The position numbers and the translations under genes were made by a program. From Planctomycetota bacterium (GTDB lineage Bacteria; Planctomycetota; Phycisphaerae; WQYP01), in the NCBI GenBank assembly GCA_021852225.1, contig JAJZOA010000180.1, positions 7,472-26,787 on the forward strand: a stretch of DNA of 19,316 nucleotides, given 5' to 3'. Position 1 is the first letter of the stretch, and each line of letters opens with the position of its first letter. Shown here in pieces: positions 1-6,232 of this stretch. The notes beneath the pieces were generated by a model. It did not search any database and was not told the DNA's origin. It saw only the letters and a program-made list of their open reading frames with translations.

Positions 1-487
1 TGCGGCGCAACTTGATCACATCCCGTATAAATTCCTCCAGAGCGGGCGTCGGCTCGGCGAGTTCGCGGCAAATGATTCGGGTGTGCCACTGCAAACGGTC
101 TTTCCGAAGCAGGGTCTGAATGTATGCATCAATAAACGCCCGAAGCGCCGCACGCGGTTCCATGCGGGCCAGCTCATCGGATTCCAGCAGCCGCGAATGG
201 CTGCAACTGGCACGACCGAATTTAATCGTTTCCTCATACAGGCGTTCTTTGCCGCCAAAATGGTAATTGACCGCGGCGATATTCGCCCCGGCGGCTTTGC
301 AAATCATGCCAATGGTGGTGCCGTGAAAGCCATGCTCGGCGAAGGCCTCGCCGGCAGCAAGCAGAAGACGCGTGCGCGTGGAATCCGCACCAGTCAACAA
401 GGCAGGGGCGGCGGGCGCCGCCTCGGCCGGAAGCGGCCCGCTAGCGACAAAGGCGCCCGGCGCATGGCTCTTAGAATTTCGTATCAT
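1..487 (-). CDS. TetR/AcrR-family transcriptional regulator (CecR-like), 3' end cut by window edge
   Basis: The visible part is 162 residues, read leftward from an ATG at 485-487, and the C-terminus lies outside the window. A TetR N-terminal DNA-binding domain covers about residues 38-90, with the helix-turn-helix near 59-80 (TTIGMICKAAGANIAAVNYH, then FGGKERLYEE). The HFGGKE..LY pattern and the start of the ligand domain resemble CecR/YbiH-type regulators (DUF1956-like C-terminus). About 35 Ala/Pro-rich residues precede the domain, so the true start could be internal; no strong ribosome binding site decides it. Cysteines at 63, 95 and 140 are notable because the related NemR senses electrophiles through cysteine. 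It is divergent from an Old Yellow Enzyme, and a perfect inverted repeat overlaps its own predicted promoter, so an autoregulated local repressor is likely. The family call is firm; the ligand and target are inferred. Confidence 0.88.
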   Translation of the reverse strand, partial: MIRNSKSHAPGAFVASGPLPAEAAPAAPALLTGADSTRTRLLLAAGEAFAEHGFHGTTIGMICKAAGANIAAVNYHFGGKERLYEETIKFGRASCSHSRLLESDELARMEPRAALRAFIDAYIQTLLRKDRLQWHTRIICRELAEPTPALEEFIRDVIKLRR

Positions 488-548
488 GTCCGCATCATCC
501 GGTTGCGATTCCTGTGGCAGCTTGGCATGGGGCCAACAGCGGGTGACA

Positions 549-562
549 CACACGGTGCACCG
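549..562. repeat. 14-bp direct repeat with 10-bp palindrome core, copy 1
   Basis: CACACGGTGCACCG; its last ten bases, CGGTGCACCG (553-562), are a perfect palindrome. An identical 14-mer occurs at 671-684. This copy lies about 20-30 nt inside the predicted TetR transcript. It is a candidate second operator type in the divergent region. Confidence 0.55.
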
Positions 563-590
563 CCCGGCCGCAGCCCGCCAGCATGTTCAC

Positions 591-618
591 ATTTTAAAAC
601 AACCATTTGAAATGTCAA
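591..618 (-). promoter_or_regulatory. Predicted sigma70-type promoter of the TetR gene
   Basis: On the minus strand a perfect TTGACA (613-618) is followed after 16 bp by TAAAAT (591-596, 5 of 6 consensus positions). The predicted start site is near 584, leaving a leader of about 97 nt before the ATG at 487. The -35 box lies exactly in the spacer of the inverted repeat at 604-627, so a protein bound there should block this promoter. Confidence 0.65.
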
Positions 619-627
619 GTTCAAATG
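604..627. promoter_or_regulatory. 24-bp inverted repeat, candidate TetR operator
   Basis: CATTTGAA and TTCAAATG are perfect 8-bp arms separated by 8 bp. The spacer contains the -35 hexamer of the leftward TetR promoter, and the repeat ends 5 bp before the -35 hexamer of the rightward promoter. Position between divergent regulator and target genes is typical for a TetR-family operator. Binding itself is inferred. Confidence 0.6.
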
Positions 628-632
628 AATAT

Positions 633-661
633 TTGATTTTCTGCAATCAGACGGCTATAAA
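633..661 (+). promoter_or_regulatory. Predicted sigma70-type promoter of the OYE-DLH genes
   Basis: TTGATT (633-638) and TATAAA (656-661) are separated by the optimal 17 bp. The predicted start site is near 667-669, giving a leader of about 118 nt before the OYE start at 786. It runs back to back with the TetR promoter and adjoins the inverted repeat at 604-627. Confidence 0.6.
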
Positions 662-670
662 ACAATGCCG

Positions 671-684
671 CACACGGTGCACCG
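671..684. repeat. 14-bp direct repeat with 10-bp palindrome core, copy 2
   Basis: Identical to 549-562, with palindrome CGGTGCACCG at 675-684. It lies about 7-17 nt downstream of the predicted OYE transcription start. The two palindrome centres are 58 and 64 bp from the centre of the inverted repeat at 604-627, so the arrangement is nearly symmetric. Confidence 0.55.
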
Positions 685-785
685 GCGACGGCAGGGATAT
701 TGGATTATCCTGCGCCTTATGAATCGCCGGGCCGAGGCGAATGACCATTACCCCTTGTGGACCCCTTTTGGAGCATGGACACTCT

Positions 786-1916
786 ATGAACAGCCTTTTG
801 TTTTCCCCCATCACGCTTGGCACGCGCACGCTGGTCAATCGCCTGGTCGTGGCACCTATGTGCCAGTATTCCGCCGAGGACGGCGCGGCCACCGACTGGC
901 ATTTTCAACATCTGGCCCAGCTTGGATACAGTGGCGCGGGCCTGGTGATGCTGGAAGCCACCGCCGTGGAACGACGCGGCCGGATCACCCATCGTTGCCT
1001 TGGACTTTATTCCGACGGCTGCGCGGCGGCGCTCGCAGATGTTATGGCGAAAGTCCGACGGCTGTCCGGTCCGACCCGGTTCGGAATTCAGCTTGCACAT
1101 GCAGGTAGAAAAGCGTCCACCCATATTCCGTGGGCGGCCGAACATGGATGCTTAAAGCCCGGCGAAGATCCCTGGCTTACTGTCGCACCGTCCAGCATTC
1201 CGTTTGATTCGCACTGGCACACTCCCGCCGCCTTGGATAACCATGGAATGCAAACGGTGGCGGATTGCTTCGTTCAGGCGGCTCGCCGCGCGGTAGCCAT
1301 CGGCTTTGACGCCATTGAAATTCATGCCACGCACGGCTATCTCCTGCACCAGTTTCTTTCACCGCTAAGCAATCACCGGACGGATGAATTCGGGGGAAAT
1401 CTGGAAAATGCCATGCGCTTTCCGCTTCAGGTGGTGGCTGCGGTTCGCGCGGTTGTTCCGCGGGAAGTCATTCTAGGTGTGCGCATGACAGGAACGGACT
1501 GGATGGAAGGCGGCTGGACGCTGGAAAACGCCGTCGAATTTGCCCGACGGCTCAAGGCAATGGGGATAGATTATGCAGATGTGTCATCGGGCGGTCTGGT
1601 GCCGCAGGCAAAAATTCCAGCTGGACCGAATTATCAGGTGCCGCTGGCGGAAGCGGTAAAAAAGCAATCCGGCATCGCAACCCGCGCCGTCGGCATGATC
1701 GCCACGCCGCGGCAGGCAGAAGATATTATTGCATCCGGTCAGGCAGATATGGTGGCCCTGGCCCGCGCATTTCTGGACGACCCGCGCTGGGGTTGGCATG
1801 CGGCCGAGGCCCTCGGTGCCACGGACCAGATATCCCGCCACTGTCCGCCGCAATATCAGCGGGCGATCCGCGGCTCCTGGCCCGGCGCGGCCATGGTGCG
1901 CCCCTTACGTTCGTGA
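786..1916 (+). CDS. NADH:flavin oxidoreductase, Old Yellow Enzyme family (YqjM type)
   Basis: A 376-residue FMN-dependent ene-reductase of TIM-barrel fold, expected to reduce the C=C bond of alpha,beta-unsaturated carbonyls, quinones or nitro compounds with NAD(P)H in the cytoplasm. From the start chosen here, the YqjM-class signature Cys and Tyr fall at residues 26 and 28 (APMCQYS), the same numbering as in Bacillus YqjM. This supports the ATG at 786 over the upstream in-frame ATG at 741. The substrate-anion-binding pair is His180/His183 (EIHATHGYLLHQFLSP), GVRMTGTDW contains a probable FMN-contacting Arg, and GMIATP plus DMVALARAFLDDP form the phosphate-binding end. A GGAG-like site lies about 13 nt upstream. 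It is the first gene after the TetR-controlled promoter and is followed after 51 bp by a dienelactone-hydrolase-family gene, probably co-transcribed. The physiological substrate cannot be read from sequence. Confidence 0.93.
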   Translation: MNSLLFSPITLGTRTLVNRLVVAPMCQYSAEDGAATDWHFQHLAQLGYSGAGLVMLEATAVERRGRITHRCLGLYSDGCAAALADVMAKVRRLSGPTRFGIQLAHAGRKASTHIPWAAEHGCLKPGEDPWLTVAPSSIPFDSHWHTPAALDNHGMQTVADCFVQAARRAVAIGFDAIEIHATHGYLLHQFLSPLSNHRTDEFGGNLENAMRFPLQVVAAVRAVVPREVILGVRMTGTDWMEGGWTLENAVEFARRLKAMGIDYADVSSGGLVPQAKIPAGPNYQVPLAEAVKKQSGIATRAVGMIATPRQAEDIIASGQADMVALARAFLDDPRWGWHAAEALGATDQISRHCPPQYQRAIRGSWPGAAMVRPLRS

Positions 1917-1967
1917 AATGAATGCCTGTTTTTTGTGATTATCGCTTTTTAACAGAGATAAATATTT

Positions 1968-2651
1968 ATGAATACATGGATTAGCATTGAAGTTGCCGAT
2001 GGACATAAATTGGGCGCGTTTCAGGCCTTGCCCCAAGGTCCTTGCCTGGGAGGACTGGTTGTGATACAGGAAATATTCGGCGTCAATAAACATATTCAGA
2101 ACTGCGCTGCAACATGGGCACAAAAAGGCTGGATGGCGGTGGCACCCTGCCTTTTTGACAGGTATCAGCCTGGCTTGGAACTTGGCTATGCACCGGCGGA
2201 TATTCAGGTCGGCATGAGTCTTGTAAAGCGCGAAAATGCCATTCCCAACGCACTCACGGATATCGCGGCCACCGTGCGATATCTTTCCGATCAATTGCCA
2301 GGCAAGAAAATTGGAGTGCTGGGCTATTGTTATGGCGGCACACTCGCATGGCTATCGGCGGGGAATCTGCCGGTGGCCGCGGCAGTCGCGTATTATGGGG
2401 GATATATCGCCCAGAGCCTTTCCGTTATCCCCAAGTGTCCGGTCATGATGCACTTTGGCCGACTTGATCAGCATATTCCCACCACCGATGTGGAACGGAT
2501 TGGAAAAAGCCATCCCGCGGCCCAGATATTCGTTTATGAAGCAGACCATGGTTTTAATTGCGACCAGCGAGCCAGCTTTAATCCGGAGGCAGCGGCTTTG
2601 GCGCAACAGCGTTCCAGTGACTTTTTACATACACACCTGTCTGCAAAATAG
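1968..2651 (+). CDS. Dienelactone hydrolase family protein
   Basis: A 227-residue cytoplasmic alpha/beta hydrolase of the carboxymethylenebutenolidase type. Family landmarks are in place: Glu35 in QEIFG, the cysteine nucleophile Cys121 in the GYCYGG elbow, Asp167 in RLDQHIP and His194 in ADHGFNCD, giving a complete Cys-Asp-His triad plus the Glu that controls the thiolate. There is no signal peptide. Length matches the family. It follows the OYE gene by 51 bp with no promoter or clear terminator between them, which suggests one transcript under the same TetR-linked promoter. Family members include true dienelactone hydrolases of chlorocatechol breakdown and many broad esterases. No other aromatic degradation gene is present here, so a lactone or ester detoxification role is more likely than catechol catabolism. 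Confidence 0.92.
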   Translation: MNTWISIEVADGHKLGAFQALPQGPCLGGLVVIQEIFGVNKHIQNCAATWAQKGWMAVAPCLFDRYQPGLELGYAPADIQVGMSLVKRENAIPNALTDIAATVRYLSDQLPGKKIGVLGYCYGGTLAWLSAGNLPVAAAVAYYGGYIAQSLSVIPKCPVMMHFGRLDQHIPTTDVERIGKSHPAAQIFVYEADHGFNCDQRASFNPEAAALAQQRSSDFLHTHLSAK

Positions 2652-2680
2652 GGAGACAAATTCTTTGCGAGTTGCGGTAC

Positions 2681-2711
2681 TTGACTTGCCGCATGGCTCT
2701 CCTACTATATT
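2681..2711 (+). promoter_or_regulatory. Possible promoter of the GT2 gene
   Basis: TTGACT (2681-2686) is followed by TACTAT at 16 bp (2703-2708) or TATATT at 19 bp (2706-2711). Either places transcription start just before the ATG at 2737. Spacing is not ideal for the better -10, so this is only a candidate. Confidence 0.35.
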
Positions 2712-2736
2712 TCGTGATGTTTCTGGCGGTGAAAAA

Positions 2737-3480
2737 ATGAATGTTCTGGTGGCAGTACCTGTATTCAATGAAGAGCGTCACCTGAAAACGGTGCTAGGGG
2801 ATATTGTCGCGCATTCGCCGGCCGCCGATGTACTGGTGGTGGACGACGGTTCTTCTGATACCACACCGCAAATTCTTAAAACGATCGGAGATATTGAAGT
2901 TTTACGGCATCGCCGCAATATGGGATATGGCCAAAGTCTGATAGACGCGTTTTCTTATGCATCGCGCAACAGATACAAATGGGTGATCACGATCGATTGC
3001 GACCAGCAGCATGAGCCGGCCAAAATTCCGGAATTTGTGGCGCGGGCAGTCCTTGATGAGGCGGATATTATCAGCGGCACGCGGTATATGCATGAACTGG
3101 TTCGCGAAGGAGACCCTCCCGCGGATCGCCGCATGATCAACATGCTGATGACGCAGGTCATCAACCGGAATCTGAATCTGGAACTCACGGACAGCTTCTG
3201 CGGATTCAAGGCTCACCGCGTTGACGCCATGGCGGAATTGCGACTGACCGAACGCGGCTATGCATTTCCGATGCAATTCTGGGTTCGCGCGGCACAGGCC
3301 GGACTTAAAATCGAGGAACACCCGGTGCGACTTATTTACAACGATCCAAACCGCCATTTTGGCGGCCAACTGGACGACCCCAATCGGCGGCTGCGGCACT
3401 ATCTGGACCTTTTCTTCCGTGAAATCCGCCAGGGAGAAATGCTTCGAATGACCACGGACACCCTTGCGGCCAGCGGTTGA
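2737..3480 (+). CDS. Family 2 glycosyltransferase (dolichol-phosphate-mannose-synthase-like)
   Basis: A 247-residue soluble GT-A fold glycosyltransferase. The N-terminal strand VAVPVFNEERHL (residues 5-16), nucleotide-binding VVDDGSSD (34-41) and metal-binding DCDQQH (87-92, DxD-like) are all present. SGTRY (113-117) and the acceptor-side region with SFCGFKAH (153-160) follow. There are no membrane helices, so it resembles the catalytic half of polyprenyl-phosphate sugar transferases without the flippase-like C-terminus. The frame stays open upstream to 2455, but that part overlaps the DLH gene out of frame and lacks family similarity, so the ATG at 2737 is preferred (GGCGGTG about 7 nt upstream). 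A TTG at 2665 with GGGAG before it is an alternative. A lipid-phosphate sugar donor would suit the GT87 enzyme encoded at the right end, but that link is speculative. Confidence 0.88.
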   Translation: MNVLVAVPVFNEERHLKTVLGDIVAHSPAADVLVVDDGSSDTTPQILKTIGDIEVLRHRRNMGYGQSLIDAFSYASRNRYKWVITIDCDQQHEPAKIPEFVARAVLDEADIISGTRYMHELVREGDPPADRRMINMLMTQVINRNLNLELTDSFCGFKAHRVDAMAELRLTERGYAFPMQFWVRAAQAGLKIEEHPVRLIYNDPNRHFGGQLDDPNRRLRHYLDLFFREIRQGEMLRMTTDTLAASG

Positions 3481-3619
3481 CGGCGAATGCAGCGCTCTGG
3501 ACATTGCCAATAGCCAGCACGCGACGATCATCTTTTGCCGCGCGGGCACCATTGAAGCCACGATTCAAAATCGTTTCCAAGGTCGCGATTAAAATAATTT
3601 GTACGACGCCGTCCCGTGG
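3481..3619. other. Convergent intergenic region with weak hairpin
   Basis: It separates the GT2 and E2 genes, which point towards each other. The only hairpin found is ACGATT-CAA-AATCGT at 3560-3574, a perfect but AT-rich 6-bp stem without a clean T-run on either strand. It is a weak candidate for a shared terminator; nothing else is recognised. Confidence 0.3.
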
Positions 3620-4918
3620 CTATATCAACATTGCCAGGGGATTTTCCAGAATGTCCTTGAGCTTGCTGAGGAATTCCGCCGCCAGAGCGCCATCCACCAC
3701 GCGGTGGTCGGATGAAAGCGAAAGCGTCATTACCTGAGCGGGGACAACCTGGCCATTTTTTACCACGGGCCGCGCTTCGGTACCCCCCACCGCAAGAATG
3801 GCCGCCTCGGGAGGGTTTACAATGGCCTGAAATTCACGAATGCCGTACATTCCGAGGTTGCTGATGGTAAAGGTACTTCCACCCATCTGATTGGCCTTAA
3901 GCTTTTTCGCCCGCGCCAGTTCGGCCAGTTCCTTTATCTGGGCAGATATCTGGCGAATACCTTTGTCTTGCGCGTCGCGAATCACCGGCACAACCAGGCC
4001 ATCCTCAATGGCGACGGCGATACCCAGATTCACCGTGCCGTGCTGCACAATGGCCGTGGGGGTAAAGCTGGCATTTATTGCCGGGGTTTGAGCGATGGCC
4101 GTGGCTACTGCCTTGGCGATAAAATCGGTCACACTGAGCTTGACCGGGGCAAGTTGTTCATTGGCGGATTTCCGCAGGGAAAGCAGGGCATCCATCTGCA
4201 CATCAATGGAAACATAAAAATGCGGTATGGTCTGTTTGGCCTCCAGAAGCCGGCGGGCAATCGTCTGACGTATGTTGGAAAGCGGGATGGTTTTGGCTTC
4301 CAGCCGAACCGCCGGCATCGGAGCGGCTTTGCCGGCCTTTGCGACCGTTGAAACTGCTGCCGCGGTTGGTGCGGCCAACACATCGCGTTTGATAATTCGG
4401 CCGTCCGGCCCCGTCCCCTGAAGCCCGGCAAGATTCACACCGGTTTCCAACGCAATCTTGCGGGCCAGTGGCGAAACGCGCTGTTTCTGCCCAATTGGCG
4501 GCACCGGGGCAACTATTGCCGGGGAAATTGGCACCGGCGCGGGTAAAGGACCGGGAGTGGGCGATTGTGGCATCACGGGGACTGGAGCGGCCACGGATGG
4601 TGCCACCGGCGATGCCGCGGCTGCGGGTGCCTTGGCACCACCGGCACTGGCCGCTTTGGCCACTGCTGCGACATCTTCACCCGGTTTAGCCAGCACTACA
4701 ATCAAGCCTCCCACCGGGACTTTTCCGCCTTCGGGAATTACGATTTTGGCCACGGTTCCTGCTTCAAACGCTTCAAGTTCCTGGGTGGCTTTGTCGGTTT
4801 CAACTTCGGCAATGATATCGCCAGGCTTGATAACATCGTTTTCCTTTTTAGCCCAGCGTACCAGCGTGCCATCGGTCATGGTGTCGGATAATTTGGGCAT
4901 GGTGATTTCTATGGGCAT
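3620..4918 (-). CDS. pdhC: Pyruvate dehydrogenase complex E2, dihydrolipoamide acetyltransferase
   Basis: A 432-residue E2 core subunit that moves the acetyl group from E1 through lipoyl-lysine to CoA. Domain order is standard. A lipoyl domain covers about 1-78, with the modified Lys43 in ETDKATQE. An Ala/Pro-rich flexible linker runs about 90-142. The peripheral subunit-binding domain is about 146-181 (VSPLARKIALETGVNL, then GTGPDGRI). A second short Ala linker follows, then the catalytic acyltransferase domain from about 205 to the end with SSDHRVVDG (His405, Asp409). The MPKLSDTMTDGTLVRW start is typical of pyruvate rather than 2-oxoglutarate E2 proteins. AAGGA lies 6 nt before the ATG. 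E1 and E3 genes are not in the window, so this E2 is separated from its partners. It follows the M42 peptidase gene by 111 bp on the same strand. Confidence 0.92.
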   Translation of the reverse strand: MPIEITMPKLSDTMTDGTLVRWAKKENDVIKPGDIIAEVETDKATQELEAFEAGTVAKIVIPEGGKVPVGGLIVVLAKPGEDVAAVAKAASAGGAKAPAAAASPVAPSVAAPVPVMPQSPTPGPLPAPVPISPAIVAPVPPIGQKQRVSPLARKIALETGVNLAGLQGTGPDGRIIKRDVLAAPTAAAVSTVAKAGKAAPMPAVRLEAKTIPLSNIRQTIARRLLEAKQTIPHFYVSIDVQMDALLSLRKSANEQLAPVKLSVTDFIAKAVATAIAQTPAINASFTPTAIVQHGTVNLGIAVAIEDGLVVPVIRDAQDKGIRQISAQIKELAELARAKKLKANQMGGSTFTISNLGMYGIREFQAIVNPPEAAILAVGGTEARPVVKNGQVVPAQVMTLSLSSDHRVVDGALAAEFLSKLKDILENPLAMLI

Positions 4919-4946
4919 TTGGATTCCTTTTCTGCGTTCAGTGCCA

Positions 4947-4965
4947 GCCGGTACACGGAACCGGC
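4947..4965. other. Inverted repeat between the peptidase and E2 genes
   Basis: GCCGGT and ACCGGC form perfect 6-bp arms around a 7-nt loop, about 30 nt before the E2 start. There is no T-run, so it is not a standard terminator. It may be an mRNA 5' structure or processing site, or have no function. Confidence 0.3.
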
Positions 4966-5029
4966 CCTTTCCCGATAGTGTAGCCCGCTTTGGCCATTCC
5001 GTTAAGTCCCTGCCAAACTCGTGCAGTAT

Positions 5030-6232
5030 CTAAACAACCTTGAACGATTCCAGCAGTTGCCGTTGGTCCCGTTCGTGCATAGACGCCAGACGCTGACGCA
5101 AAGCCGCATGGTCCGGTGTATAGCTGTCAAAATTTGCCGCAGCATCGGTCAGGAGCCGCACCAGTCCAAAAAAATCGTCCAGGTGAATGGTCTCGGCGGC
5201 AATGTGCGGGCCGGCCGTTGGGATGGCCGCGTTCATTTGCAGCTGGGCCATGTTGTGATAATTTCCCAAAGGCAGGCAGACGGCGGCGGTGTCGTATCCG
5301 AAAGCGGCAAACGCGCTTGAATCACATGTGCCGCCATCCATAAGCTGCCGCTGGTAAAGATAGGAATTGTCCGTATCCGCAATTCCACCGGCTTGCATGG
5401 AAAGAAAGCGTGTCAACGCCGGACTGAAAGTCAACGATTTATCCCCCACGCGAATAACCGGCCCCCGCCCCTGGGGAACGTGAGCCATCGCCATGCTGGT
5501 TTCGATGCCGATAATGCATGACGAAGCCGGAATCAGCCCGCGGCTGGCCACGGCCAAAGCTCCAGCGAAGCCCACTTCCTCGGCGCGCGTCAGCAACAGC
5601 CGGACATTTACCGCCGCGCCCCGGGCAATAAGTTCATCTAACACATAAAGCCCGACGGCCACCCCGGCCAGGTCATCGCACACACGCGCGGCAAACAACC
5701 GACCTATGGTCAGTGCGTCGGGCAAAGCCCACATTCCGATCGAACCGGGCAGTATGCTGTCTGCGGCAGGACCGTCCGGCTTGGCCAGAATAACCCGTAA
5801 CGGCTGATTACCAATCGCCGGTTGCACGGAAAGCACGCGTGTGGGAATCCATAGGCCGACGGGCTTTTGTGCCGTGTCATGCGGTAAAGCCAGTGGGCAC
5901 TCTGGATGCCATATACGCACCGCGGCCCGATCAAAAGAGGACGGTTTGACGCCCCCGCGGAAAATGGCTTCAAGGGTGCCGTCGGGCAGAATTTTTTCCA
6001 CCAGAAAGCCAGGGTGGTCCAAATGGGCTTCCAGCACCAGTTCAGATCGCCCCGGCGAACCGCATTGGTAAAGCAAATGCAGATTCCCCACGGCATCCGA
6101 CTGGACAAGAATTTTATTTCGGCGTTGCGGCTCGGCCGCCCACGAACGAACGCAAGCCGCGGCGTAGGCCTCGGCATAGGGCGCGGTCGGCACGTTGCAA
6201 AGTTCGGAAAGTGTTGAAATGTCTTGTTTCAT
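5030..6232 (-). CDS. M42-like zinc aminopeptidase
   Basis: A 400-residue cytoplasmic di-zinc peptidase of the M42/M28/M20 clan. Recognisable ligands are His70 in EAHLDHPGF, the bridging Asp186 or Asp187 in ARVCDDLAG, catalytic and ligand Glu218/Glu219 in RAEEVGFAGA, Glu244 in GIETS and His326 in GNYHNM. The inserted domain between about residues 75 and 175, before the VCDD motif, is characteristic of M42. The usual Asp at the GIETS position is Glu here, which still permits zinc binding. Its start ATG overlaps the stop of the upstream membrane protein gene as ATGA (6229-6232), so the two are probably translationally coupled. M42 enzymes trim peptides or are annotated as endoglucanase-like; the substrate is not known from sequence. 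Confidence 0.85.
   Translation of the reverse strand: MKQDISTLSELCNVPTAPYAEAYAAACVRSWAAEPQRRNKILVQSDAVGNLHLLYQCGSPGRSELVLEAHLDHPGFLVEKILPDGTLEAIFRGGVKPSSFDRAAVRIWHPECPLALPHDTAQKPVGLWIPTRVLSVQPAIGNQPLRVILAKPDGPAADSILPGSIGMWALPDALTIGRLFAARVCDDLAGVAVGLYVLDELIARGAAVNVRLLLTRAEEVGFAGALAVASRGLIPASSCIIGIETSMAMAHVPQGRGPVIRVGDKSLTFSPALTRFLSMQAGGIADTDNSYLYQRQLMDGGTCDSSAFAAFGYDTAAVCLPLGNYHNMAQLQMNAAIPTAGPHIAAETIHLDDFFGLVRLLTDAAANFDSYTPDHAALRQRLASMHERDQRQLLESFKVV

Noticed and set aside
83..722. Overlapping rightward open frames (83-610, 372-722)
   Set aside because: They lie opposite the TetR gene and run through the promoters; their translations resemble no protein family.
1926..1955. CTGTT/AACAG inverted repeat between the OYE and DLH genes as terminator
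   Set aside because: Only 5-bp AT-rich arms with a 20-nt spacer; too weak, and the 51-bp gap fits co-transcription.
2455..2736. 94-codon N-terminal extension of the GT2 gene
   Set aside because: It overlaps the dienelactone hydrolase gene in another frame, has no glycosyltransferase similarity, and the ATG at 2737 gives a family-typical N-terminus.
4458..5033. 191-codon rightward open frame
   Set aside because: It is antisense to the Ala/Pro-rich linker and lipoyl domain of E2; the Gly/Ala/Thr-rich translation is what GC-rich linker DNA gives on the opposite strand.
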